64,000 nt of DNA, taken from Prorocentrum cordatum. Its lineage: Eukaryota; Sar; Dinophyceae; Prorocentrales; Prorocentraceae. Shown in pieces: positions 32,941 through 45,000 of this stretch. Numbering within the stretch: position 1 is the stretch's first letter; every line of letters starts with the position of its first letter. Where the stretch lies: positions 395,725-459,724 of the forward strand of contig CAUYUJ010017871.1 in assembly GCA_963575745.1 (NCBI GenBank), in the 5' to 3' direction. The notes beneath the pieces were generated by a model. That model had not been told where the DNA came from and ran no database searches. It saw only the letters and a list, made by a program, of their open reading frames with translations. The position numbers were made by a program, and so were the translations under genes.

Positions 32941-33059
32941 GTTGTTGTAGCCCGGGGGGCAGGGGCACAGTTTGAGCAGGAAGATTTTCATTGCGAAAAA
33001 ACAAGGTGCGAGCCCCGGGGGTGGCACTTCAATCGAAAAAAAATCAATGTGCACCGGTG

Positions 33060-34912
33060 GGGGGGATCAACAATAATTATTCTTCAAGAAAGACAGTTCA
33101 ACAACAACAACAACAACAACAATTACTAGCACGTGGGGACACTCCGTTCTCACCAGTGCCAGGGTTTTCATAGGAGGCGGGCAATACCCCCACTTTGTGG
33201 GGGGGCCGGTTCAAGCTCTACCAAATTTCCAAACGACTCTTCGCCACCACCCACACCCAGCTTCCCGCCCTATGACGTTCGGACACTTCACTTCGTGGCA
33301 TGCGGACGACCGTGGCTACTATTCAGGGCCCCGCGGCCGACGACGACGGCGTGCGCGCGCGAAGAAAAAACGAATGTGTCCCGCATGGTATTATTTGACA
33401 GGGATGATGGCCCTGGCAGGTGCGCAACCGTTGTCGCAGAAGTTCGAAAAAGTTGCTCGCAAAAGCCCGTTTGACAGAAATGTTTAAAAAGTGTTGGGTT
33501 TCCTACGAATCCGCAAGAGCGCGCGGGATGAGATTTTGACATTTTTTTGTTGAAAAACCATTGGTTTTTTGATGTTTTTATGTTAAAATCGCTGCGAACA
33601 CTAAGCTTTTGGAAGGATTTCGTCTTGCGCGCGCGAATGTCCACTTTACCTTATTTTTTGCAAGGGATTCTTGAAATTTGATTATATTAGAACAAGAAAT
33701 GTCATTTTATAGTGTTTTTTGCAAGGGAAAACGGATTACAACAAAACAACCGGATCTGGATCACATCGTTTTACCTGAGGCTTCCTCACGAAAATGATGA
33801 AAACGTGGCTGCGGCCTAGGCGCGGCGGGGGGGGCGTGCACCAGGGGGCCCAACAATAATTATTCTTTAGAAGTAATAATATTCAACAACAACAACAACA
33901 ACAACAACAACAACGAAACAACAACAACACCAACAACAACAACAGCAGCATCAACAACAACATCAACAACAACAACAATTACTAGCACGTGGGGACACTC
34001 CGTTCTCACCAGTGCCAGGGTTTTCATACGACGCCCGCCAATACCCCCACTTTGTGGGGGGGCCGGTTCAAGCTCTACCACATTTCCAAACGACTCTTCG
34101 CCACCACCCACACCCAGCTTCCCGCCCTATGACGTTCGGACACTTCACTTCGTGGCCTGCGGACGACCGTGGCTACTACACTGGCGCATGGGTACAGTGA
34201 CTTGTTGTGGTAACATTTTCTGGACGCTAGCTTAGTATACGACTTTTCCCCCTGTTCCAACACTGGACACCTGTACTGGTTTTTGGTGGTAACGTGTTCC
34301 TGACGCTAGAATTCCTAGCGTCAGGAACACGTTTCCTAAGAAACCCAATGGTTTTTGAAGATTTCGGCGTGCGCGCGCGAAGAAAAAACGAATGTGTCCC
34401 GCATGGTATTATTTGACAGGGATGATGGCCCTGGCAGGTGCGCAACCGTTGTTGGAGAAGTTCGAAGCACGTGAAAAAGTTGCTCGCAAAAGCCCGTTTG
34501 ACAGAAATGTTTAAAAAGTGTTGGGTTTCCTACAAATCCGCAAGAGCGCGCGGGATGAAATTTTGACACTTTTTTTTTGAAAAACCATTGGTTTTTTTTG
34601 ATGTTTTTATGTTAAAATCGCACGAACACTAAGGTTTTGGAAGGATTTCGTCTTGCGCGCGCGAATGTCCACTTTACCTTATTTTTTGCAAGGGATTCTT
34701 GAAGTTTGGTTATGTTAGAACAAGAAATGTCCACTTTGCCTTATTTTTTGCAAGGGAAAACCGCCCGTAACAAAACAACCGGATCCGGACCAACCCGTTT
34801 TGCCGGAGACTTCCTCACGAAAATGATGAAAACATGGCTGCGGCCTAGGCGCGGCGAGGGGGCCGTGCACCAGGGGTCCCAACAATAATTATTCTTTAGA
34901 AGTAATAATGTT

Positions 34913-34943
<31 letters not shown>

Positions 34944-36098
34944 CATTTTACCCGAACGCTCAGTGTTCTCACCAGTGCCAGGGTTTTCATGCGACGCGAG
35001 ACAATACCCCCACTTCGTGGGGGGGCAGTTCAAGCTCTACCAAATATCCAAACGACTCTTCGCGACCACCCAAACCCAGCTTCCCGCCCTATGACGTTGG
35101 GACACTTCACTTCGTGGCGTGCGGACGACCGTGGCTACTACACTGGCGTGGGGTACACACCCACAGAACTTGGTCACTTATTCGGGGCGCGCGTGTGCCC
35201 AGCATCCTGCAATTGTGACATACAATACATGACACAGACAGACAGAGAGAGAGACAGAGAGCAGACAGAGAGAGAGACAGAGAGAGCGGAGTTGGTCACA
35301 TTTTTGGGGCAAGTTCCTAAGATCGTCGTGTTTTTTGTTGGTCTTGCGCGCGCGAATGTCCACTTTACTTTTGTTTGCAAGGGAGTATTGAAATTTGATT
35401 ATGTTAGAACAAGAAAAAGTAGCTCGCGCGAGCTCATGTAACAGAAATGTTGAAAAACCATTGGTTTTGTGGGAGTCGGACAGCGCGCGCGGGATGAAAT
35501 TTGGACATTTTTTTTGAAAAACCATTGGGTTTTTGATGTTTTTATGTTGAAATCGTTACGAAACCTAAGGTTCTGGAAGGATTTCGTCTTGCGCGCGCGA
35601 ATGTCCACTTTACCTTATTTTTTGCAAGGGATTATTGAAATTTGATTATGTTAGAACAAGAAAAAGTAGCTCGCGCGAGCTCATGTAACATAAATGTTGA
35701 AAAACCATTGGTTTTGTGGGATTCGGACAGCGCGCGCGGAAGGACATTTTGACAATTTTTTCTTAAAAAACCATTGGGTTTTTGATGTTTTTATGTTAAA
35801 ATCGTTACGAAACCTAAGGTTTTGGAAGGATTTCGTCTTGCGCGCACGAATGTCCACTTTACCTTATTTTTTGCAAGGGATTCTTGCAATTTGATCAAGT
35901 AAGAACAAGAATTTTCATTTTATGGTGTTTTTTTGCAAGGGAAAACGGATTACAACAAAACAACCGGATCCGGTACCAATCGTTTTGCCTGAGACTTCCT
36001 CACGAAAATGATGAAAATGTGGCTGCGGCCTAGGCGCGGCGGGGGGGTCGTGCACCAGGGGTCCCAACAATAATTATTCTTAAGAAGAAATAATGTTC

Positions 36099-36129
<31 letters not shown>

Positions 36130-36170
36130 GCACAACCACCAACAACAGCAGCAACAACAACAAACGTCCG
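33060..36170. repeat. Complex tandem array, 3 units with (CAA)n starts
   Basis: CAATAATTATTCTT marks unit starts at 33071, 33854, 34883 and 36068, giving periods of 783, 1029 and 1185 bp. Each unit contains, in order: a (CAA)n tract, CCAGTGCCAGGGTTTTCATA with AATACCCCCACTT, GTGGCTACTA, GCGCGCGCGAA blocks, GTTTTTTGATGTTTTTATGT with CGTCTTGCGCGCGCGAATGT, GTCCACTTTACCTTATTTTT, and TCCTCACGAAAATGATGAAA with GTGGCTGCGGCCTAGGCGCG. The third unit holds an extra internal duplication of about 245 bp (35345-35590 and 35593-35835). No gene is visible inside. Confidence 0.9.
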
Positions 36171-36893
36171 TCGGGATTTCTTCACGACCCGGAGGGGGTC
36201 TGGGGCCGATCTGCCCGGCCCCCTCGTCCACCCCGAACTTCGCCCCGCGCCCCAGCCTTGCGATCGCGCGAGCTGCCGCGGACCTGGTGCCAGCCCAGCG
36301 GAAGCGAGCGCTCTCGGGCCGACGCCATGGGGCGACATGCCGGGCGAACCTGTGCTCCCGACGGCCGCGCTCGCCCAGCGCTCGCCACATCTGGAGGGGG
36401 AACTGGTGCGAGGAGGAGGAGGAGGAGGATCGGGGATCAAGGTCGATCGACGTTGCTGGGTTGGTAGGGCTTCGGGCTGCGCACAGAACGGCCCCCCCAG
36501 GTAGTCCCGGCTGGCCTCAACAGGCACCCACGAGAAGTCCAGGGCGGCCGCAACTCCAGGCCGCTGGGGCGCGGAGCGCCCCGGGGGCGCCGCCAGAGGC
36601 GGCGCCAGGGTGTCGAGGCCGCCCTGGGCTACTCGTGGGGGCCTGTGGGGCCAGCCAGGGCTACCTGGGAGGGCCGTCTGGTCGTAGCTCGAAGCCTTAC
36701 CTTCTTGGATCGAAGTTGTTCGACGCTGCTGTGTGTGTGCTCTTGGCCCGCCTTCTTTGGGCCTCCAGAACCCTCAAGAAGGCCTCCCTCCAGGAAGCTC
36801 CAGTCTTTGGGAGATCTCCCGAGGCCTCTGTAAACCTCGGAGGGATGATGATGAGGAGGAGGAGGAGGAGGAGGAGGAGGAGGAGTTGGCGGC
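36171..36893. other. No gene seen; GAG tract next to gene end
   Basis: GC-rich sequence with overlapping frames on both strands. A short (GAG)n tract at 36852-36886 lies just past the stop codon of the M43 peptidase gene. Confidence 0.4.
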
Positions 36894-37088
36894 TCAGGCC
36901 GCGGAGGTAATTACCAGGGACTTCTTGAACAACTCGGGGCGGTAATTCTCAAACACGCACCAAACCCGCCGCTTTTGGAGCTCGGTGAATCCGTCCATGC
37001 ACGCGTCCTCGGGGTAGTCCATGAAATTGTGCACCGGGTCGTCCTTGCCGCAACTCTTGGGCTGCGTGCACTTGTAATTCGGGAATGC
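36894..37088 (-). CDS. M43 peptidase exon 6, Met-turn and C-terminus (440-503)
   Basis: After GTGAGAG|GC the frame gives AFPNYKCTQPKSCGKDDP, VHNFMDYPEDACMDGFTELQ and KRRVWCVFENYRPELF. It ends at TGA 36896-36894. DP(V/I)HNFMDY...CM..FT..Q..R is the M43 C-terminal signature with the Met-turn. A short inverted-repeat element lies about 35 bp upstream of the acceptor. Confidence 0.88.
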   Translation of the reverse strand, partial: AFPNYKCTQPKSCGKDDPVHNFMDYPEDACMDGFTELQKRRVWCVFENYRPELFKKSLVITSAA

Positions 37089-40000
37089 CTCTCACGAGCG
37101 ACGAACATATCCACATTTATGTTTAGGGCGGGCATGTCCTCCTACAGGCGGATTTGGGGAGAAAAGCGAAACACAGTCAAACAGATTCGAACATAGCCCA
37201 AAAATAGACGGAAGCTCGTCCCCAAACTGTTTCTGGACTGTTAGGCTCGTCCCCAAACTAGTTCTGGACTATTTTTGAACCTTCCGCCTGTAGAGGGGCG
37301 TGACCGACTCAAAAAGTCCATGCCCTCGCGGTCTGGCCCCGGAGGCGCGATGCCATGGAGGCGCTCCGCGCCGGGCTGCCGCGCGGCACGCCGTGCTGCA
37401 TCCGCGGGGCCGGGCCGAGGAGCCCGGGCCGCATGGCCGTGGCAGCGGGGGCCGGGGGGGGGGCGAGCGGGAAGGGATCCCAACCCAGGGGGCCACATGC
37501 GAACCCTCACCACGATATGTCTGAGGGGGAGGGTGGGGAGGGTGAGCAAAGTGAACCCCACCCTCCCCCTCAGAAGTCGTGAGGGGTAGGGGGTCGGGTT
37601 CGCGTGTGGCCCCCCACAGCCGGGTGTCGTCAGCGGGGCCTGGGTTCGTGTGGTGCGCGCGAGGCGAAGCTGCGCAGGGGCGGCGATGCATCGGACCAGG
37701 CTGGGGCAAAGTCCGGGGAACGAGCAACTCCAACATGTCTCTCGGGGGCGCGCGGGGCTGTCTCGTGCCAATCCCGTGGCTGTCCCGCGGGTTGGCCTGT
37801 GGTTGTCCCACAGGTTGTCCCCTGGATTCTCATGTAGGTTGTCCCATGGTTGTCCTGTGTTTGCCCTGTGGGTTATCACGACTGTTGTTCCGTCGTTGTT
37901 GCATGCGTTGTCTCATGGTTGCACCCTGGGTTGTCCCGTGAATTGCCCCAAGTCTGGAAAGAGCTGGAGGAGTTCGGCTACTCGGAGTAGTCCACCAAGT
38001 TCGAAAAGTTCGAAGAGCCCGGATGGCCCGAAGCGCCAAAGATGCTTGAGCGTCTAGGGTCGCTTGCCAACCCGATACGATGCCAACAGCAAGCCTGAAT
38101 TGCACCCATCCCCCCAACCTGCGCGTCACCCGAATAATGGTCTATGATGTATACCCAGACATGCGACGTCCCTATTTTTTCAGGACGGCGTCCCCCGAAG
38201 TCCTGACCTTCTTTCGGGGCCGGTTTTTCATCCTGAGTCGTTTTCTGACGGTCCTGGGGCCCGGCGAGGGCCTTCCGATGCCGAAATTGGTCAAGAACCT
38301 TGCATCCTGTTTCTTGTTTTTGTTTTACGACGCGATCATGTCTGGGGTATGTTTCCCGCCCACGAGCCTCCGGGTGCGTGTCGGCCACGTTGTCGCCGTC
38401 CAGCGCGCAGCCGCCCTGGAACGTGTGGTAGAGCCCCAACGAGTGCCCCGCCTCGTGGACGACAGTGTCGCCCTCGTCGTAGGCCGTGTCGAGCTTCAGG
38501 GCCTTGCTGCAGGACTCGAACAAAAACAGTGTTTTTCCTTTTCGTTTTGCTTTCGTTTTCCCTCGTTTTGTCTTCGTTCCGCCTTCGCTGCAGAACGAAG
38601 TCAAAACGACGACGGCCCACGAAATCGCCAAACCACCGTTTAGGTCGAGCTTCAGGGCCTTGTTGGTGCTGGAGAAGTGGCGGAGGCCGGTCGTGGAGAC
38701 GCGGACAACCAGCTCGCGCTGTCCCTCACCTGAAAACAACAGCTGCAGACACGAGCTTGCGGAGGTCCATGCGAACGTCTTGGATCGGCGCTTGGCCCCG
38801 CCTGGCGCGCTTCCAGCGCCAGGAAAAAGGGTTACAACGACGATCCAGGAATTCCGCGCGAACCTCCGACCATTCACGCTGATGCCGTTTCGCTGCTCTG
38901 AATGTGCTTCATGCTGTTTTCCTTGCTTTGCAACGCGTAGACGCAGGATAAAGTGATACACAATTTTCATTGCACCGACCTTGCAGACGTGCTGCAGCGG
39001 ACTTCTGCGTGGATTTCTGTCAATGCGAAACCCAAAACGGCAAGCGAAAAACAAAAAGGATTTCACCTGGATGTTTGGCGTCTTCATTCTTGGCCAACCA
39101 AACATCCGCGCGAAACCCACTTCGAAATCCGGTACGAAACTCTCCAGGACCACCCGGGCCCACCCCATCGTCTTCCGAACGGAAGCCGCTCTGCGATGTT
39201 GACGCCAGGACAAGTTTGTACACACGTTCCCACACCAGTGCTTGCACTACAGGGGCGGGGGGGAGGCGTTGACAGATGAATGCGGCAGGCACACGCCAGG
39301 CTTCAGGGATATTCTGACCCGAGTAAATCCAGACCCGGGTCAGCAGGAAATCAAAAACTGCAATGCAAGAAACAAAAATCTGCAACGCAAATCTTCGCAA
39401 ACCCGGGTCAGCCAATATGCGCGGCCGCCTCGCGGCCACGAGCGTCTCGCTAACCCAGGTCAGCCAGAGGGGGTCTTCGCAGGATCCTGCAGGATCTGGC
39501 GTCCTGGCTGACCCCCCCTTTGCATTGACCCCCGTCTCAAGGCTCCCGAAGGCTCGCACACCTCCCCGCACCAGTGCTTGCACCTTATAGGGGCTCCGCG
39601 CCTGCCGAGGCCTCGCCCGAAGGGGCGGCCGCGTGCGCCTCGTGGGCGCCTCGGGGGCGCCTCGGCTGTGGATTGAGCAGGGACCGACCGTCCCGGCATT
39701 CCTACAGTCATACCACAAAATGTTCTTAGAATCCAAAAATGTTCTAAGAACCAAAAACAATGTTCTTAGAACATGAACCCGATGTGTTAAAACAAGACAG
39801 TCCCAGCCAGAACTGTTCTAAGAACATGTCGTGGAAACCACAAAGGGTTCTTAGAACATTGTTTGGTAGGGCTATAGGCGAGCCGGGACGCTTCGCCACT
39901 GCTTGAGTGGAAGCCGAGGCTCCGCCTGGTGTGCGGCCGTGGGCGCCTCGAGGGCGCCGGAGGTGCTTACCCTTGGATCGGGCATGTCCCCCTAAGGGCG

Positions 40001-41757
40001 GATCTTGGACAACATTTTGTTCCAAGGATACCCCTAAAAATGCTCTCACATGATCAAGAATAGTGAGAAAAAGAAGGTCCCCAGACTACTTTTTCGAGTA
40101 TCTTTGAGTGCTCCCCTTGTGGAGGGACAGGCCCGACTCAACGCTGGATGGGCTTGCCGTTAGGTCGGGCATGTCCCCCTCCAGGCGGATTCTGGACGGC
40201 AGATGTTTGCAAATGCCCCCAGCATGCCCCAAAAGGGCCAACTGTAGCCCCCCCCAAAAAAGCGTCCCCAGACTGTCCTTTCACTACAAATTGAGCATTC
40301 CCCCTGCTTGCCGTCGCTCGGACGCCCATTTCCCGTGCATTTTCGGTTTCGGTGCGTGTTTTTTGTTCCTCGATGGGTCCTCGAGGGTCCTCGCCGAGAA
40401 AAACAAATGCACACGTCCGAGCGATGACAGGCCTGCAGGGGGACGGGGCCGACGCAGCGCTGGACGGGCCTGCCGAGGCTGCGCCTCGTGTCCGCCCGGC
40501 GTGCGGCCCGCGGGCGCCTGCACCACGCAGCATGCAGCACCACCACCCCAAGTGAAGGAGGAGGGGGAGGAGGGGGAGGAGGAGGAGGAGTGAGGAGGAG
40601 GAGGAGGAGGAGGAGGAGGAGGAGGAGGAGGAGGAGGAGGAGGAGGAGGAGGAGGAGGAGGAGGAGGAGGAGGAGGGAGGAGGAGGGGGGGAGGGGGGGG
40701 GGAGGAGGGTCTCGTCCTGGGGGAAGGCTCCAGGGTCCAGGACCCTTTGCCTCGTGGCCGACACTCGATCTACAACTCGCTCCACCGTGGTTTGAAAACA
40801 TTTGGGCCCTCTGGGGCCGTCTCCCTGGTCCGGAGAAAGAAACATGTTTTGTTTGCGGGTTTTGCCACCGTACTTTTAGCCTTGATCCTGCGAGACACAA
40901 TGCATTTGGGGCCCCTGTTGGGGGTGCCATGGGGTTGCCTCGGGCCCACTAAGGCCGTCTGGATGCCCTAAACCCTCGCGGGCCGCCCGGGGCCCTGCCG
41001 GGCGAGAACGCATCGAACGACCGACTTGGGGGGCCTCCCAGGTCGCCTTGGGGCGCTGCGACACCAGAACCGTCGAGTAAAAGAACACGGCTGCAAACAA
41101 AGCAGTGGGAACAACACACACACAATGTTGCTACCGATCGAAGCACTCTCGCGGGCGCTCTTGTGATCCTTGGGGTCTCTTCGGGCCGCCTTGAAGCCAT
41201 CTAGGGCTCCATCTTGAGCGGCCTGAATTATTTCTTGCCGTCCTCACGGGCCCTCGCAGAAGCCCCTGGAGGGCCAGCTGGCCTCCTGGAGCTTAGAAAG
41301 TGCCCGCTGTCCTCTGGGGTCCAAGTAGGTTGCGGGGGGGGGGGGGGCAGTCCTGGGGGGGGGGGCTCGAACTGTCAGCTGGGATTCCCTCTCTTGGGCT
41401 CCTCGTGGTGCCCGGTCGTGCCCCTCTTGGGTTGTCTCTGGGGCGACCTTCGGCCATCTCGGGGCGATCTTGGGCCGTCTTGGTGCCGTCTTTGGGGCTT
41501 CTGGGGCCGTCCAAAGACGATGTTGAGGCTCCTTGGGTTGTCTTGGACTGCGTTCAGACTGAACATGCGAGTATGCAAACAGTGCACGTTTTGCTCAGGG
41601 GGTGGGGGGGCGATGCTTGCTTCCCAGGGTTCTCTTGGACGTCCTCTTTGAGCGCTCTTGGAGGCCTCTTGTGCAGTTTGAGGCGCCCCTCCCTCTGCCT
41701 CCCCCGCCCGCGCTTCATCGGCTCCTCCAGACTGCTCCCGGAGGACACCTCGACAAC

Positions 41758-41800
<43 letters not shown>

Positions 41801-41957
41801 CTGATGCTGATGCTGATGCTGATGATGATGATGCTGATGCTGATGCTTATGATGATGATGATGATGTTGTTGATGATGATGATGCTGATGATGTTGATGT
41901 TGATGTTGATGATGATGCTGATGATGATGATGCTGATGATGATGATGTTGATGTTGT

Positions 41958-42015
<58 letters not shown>

Positions 42016-45000
42016 AAGGAGGAGGAGGAGGAGGAGGAGGAGGAGGAGGAGGAAGATGGGGAGGAGGAGGAGGAGGAGGAGGAGGAGAGGAGGAGGAGGA
42101 GGAGGAGGAGGAGGAGGGGAGGAGGAGAGGGAGGAGGAGGAGAGGAGGAGGAGGGAGGAGGAGGAGGAGGAGGAGGAGGAGGAGGAGGAGCGGAGGAGGA
42201 GGAGGAGGAAGAGGAGGAGGATCGAGGAGGAGGAGGAGGAAGAGGAGGAGGATGAGGAGGAAGAGGAGCAGGAAGAGCCGTCTGAGAGCCCTCGAAGCCA
42301 CCTTGGGAGCGATTCGGGGCTCTCTCGAGTCGCCTTGACGGCGGTCTGAACGCTTTGGGGGTTGTTCTGCCCCCCCCCCTCCCCCAGGAGCTGGTCAGGC
42401 CCCTGGCACCCCCATCCTGTGGCAGTGGTCCTGACCCCTGGGCCCTGGAATAGCCCCAAAAGGGTCCCCAAGAAGGCCCCGAGAGAGCCTCAAGAGGGCT
42501 CCGAGAGGGCCTCAAGAGAGTCCCGAGGGCTCCAAAACGGTCCAGGAGGGCCCCAGGATGCGGAGATTGATTTTGGATGGGTTGGTGGGGATACTTTTTA
42601 TTTATTTTTTATACATTTTTTTACAGCCGCAGGCGGAAGCGCCGGCGGCGAGCAGTCACGGTCGGGCTGCGGCCGCGACTAAATTCCCGGGCGCGCGCGG
42701 GGCCGCGGATCAGGCGGCAAGCAGCGGCAGCCCAGGGCGTCTGAGGGGCCAGGCGGTCGTGCAATCCCAGGGAGTCTGAAAGGTCAGCCACCTGAGGGGT
42801 CGTGCAAGCTGCGACCCAGGGAGTCTGAGAGGACAGTCCTCAGGGCGAGCCAGGCGCAGCCAAAATGGCGCGCAGTACGTACCAGGCCGCGATCGTGTCG
42901 AGACAACCGCGTGGCAGGGAACGGTCTCCGTGCGATAAAGTCAATCCAGGGAGTCTGACGGGTATGAGCAGACAGAAACTGGTGACGTCGTCCAGCAGGA
43001 GATGGATTCTGACAGCGCCAGCGAACCGTCGCAGCATCAGAAAGCGCATCCTCGCAAGGGGAAGCCAAAGACAGAGCAGTCAAAGCCAGACCCAACCGCT
43101 GCTGAGCGATGCGCCTGTATTGGTGGGGATACGTGAAGCGTCAAGAGTTGGGCTCCAGGAGGGCTTGAAGAGAACAGGAGAAAGAGGCGCAAAATAAGGT
43201 CACCAATGATGGGCACGACACGACGGGAGCGTGCAAGCATACAGATGCGTCAGGTTCTAAGTCATGGTAAATTGAAATGCGTATGGCAAAACAGTTGGTC
43301 GTGCAAGCGCTCATGCAATGGTTCAGGCGTACTTTGGCGGCGGGCCAGTGGCGGAGGGATGTTGATGGACTGGTTGAAGCGGGGGCAGGTGTAATGGATC
43401 AGGTCGAATGCATGGCTCCAGGTTTCGGAGGGTTGCCAGCGAAACTTCTGAGCCATCAGCTGTACGCTGAAACGGCCCTCCTCCCGCCTCCTCCGCCCCT
43501 CTCCTCACTCTCCTCCGTCATCCTCCTCTCTACCTCTCCTCCTCTCTGTCGTACTACCTCATCCTTCGGCTCGGTTCTTGGGCGGCAGCTCCGGCATGGG
43601 TGGGCCCCCGAGACCCATGGAGACGGCTGGAGAGGCGGGAGCTCCCACGTGCCTCCAAGAGCGTCCCTCGATGCTCTCGGTGAGTTCTCGGGGGAGATAG
43701 CTGGTGCCTCAGGCAGACTTTCGCGAGGAGTCCCAGAAAGCCCTCGACGAGGCGCGGCCCAGAAAAACACTCTGGGGCAGAGAAGCGTCCAGGAATCCAC
43801 GAACACGTTGACAGCAATCTCGATGAAGAGCACAGGCGCTGCGGTGGAATGAGTCATGCACGTGGGTGCAGCGCGTGGGCAGGGGAATGGAGAGCTCAGG
43901 CGTGGTTAATGGAATTCGGCATGCAAACGGTGGCAGGACTGGACACGTGCCAATGGAGGTGCGCAAGCGTGTAGATCGTGCAGACCAGGGATCATGGTCC
44001 ATGGAATGGGGTGCTCAACAACAATTGTTGGTGCAGGCGCTCATGGAATGGTTGAGGAGTGGCGTGGTGATAGAATTCGGCATGAAGGTGGTTGCAGGAA
44101 CTGGCACGTCACAATGGAGGCACGCAAGCGTGTAGGGCGTAACGATCAGGAATCATCGTACTTGCATTGACTGGAGTGTCGCAGAGCAGCTGTTCGTGCA
44201 GGCGCTTGTACAATGGAGGATGCATGATGAAGGCGGTGGGCCGGAGGCGGAGGGGAGCCGATGGAGTGGTTGAGGCCTTGGCAGATGTACAGCCAACCCG
44301 TATCATAAGGACGGGCGGCAGGAATGCAAGGGCCTTGGAAGGCCATGCCGGCACTTTGCATACGGGGCGAGGCCAACGAAGGCGGCCAAGGATGGGCTGA
44401 AGGGAAAGGAGGCAAGGGTACCCCTTGGGAAGGTTGCACATCCTTACTATGCGGGTTGACCGTAAAAGATGAGGCAGCGAGTGCCCCAAGGCTGTAAAAA
44501 GGCTGCGAATGGAACCTCTGAGTCGTCTGGCAAACGCTGAAAACGGCCCTCCACGCACCTCCCTCCTCGAACTCCTCCTCCAACTCCTCCGTCTCCTCCT
44601 CCTCCTCCTCGTGCTCTTCCTCGTCCTCCTCCTCCTCCTCCCCCTCCTCCTCCCCTCCTCCTCCTCCTCCTCCTTCTCATTCTCCTCATCTTTCCCCCCC
44701 CCCTCCTCCCCCTCCTCCTCCTCCTCCTCCTCCTTCTCCTCCTTCTCCTCCTCCCTCCTCCATTCCTTTTCCTTATGAATAATTTCTCCCTGTCGCACCC
44801 CGAGGCCAGGTTTTCGGGCGGGCCGGGCGCTTCGCCTGAGTTTTCATCACCATTTATACTTCTGAAGCATAGAAATTGGCAGCAGCATCACAGATGGAGG
44901 GCGGGTGATTTTCAAAATGTGGCTATCGCCTTAGCGCGGCGCACATTCGTTGTAATCGATGCAAGAGTTTGACGGATTGAGAGCGGGTCGTTTTCAAAAT

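Noticed and set aside
37978-39225. Single 415-codon minus-strand frame containing HEAGH
   Set aside because: It includes the exon-4 and exon-5 peptides but runs through a 19-bp duplicated segment and intronic sequence. The spliced model with the Met-turn exon explains the motifs better.
41300-42349. 349-codon plus-strand frame with poly-Met and poly-Arg
   Set aside because: Translation of adjoining (GAT)n and (GGA)n arrays.
42855-42880. GCCAAAATGGC resembling part of a spliced leader
   Set aside because: Only an 11-bp core matches. The rest of the 22-mer does not.
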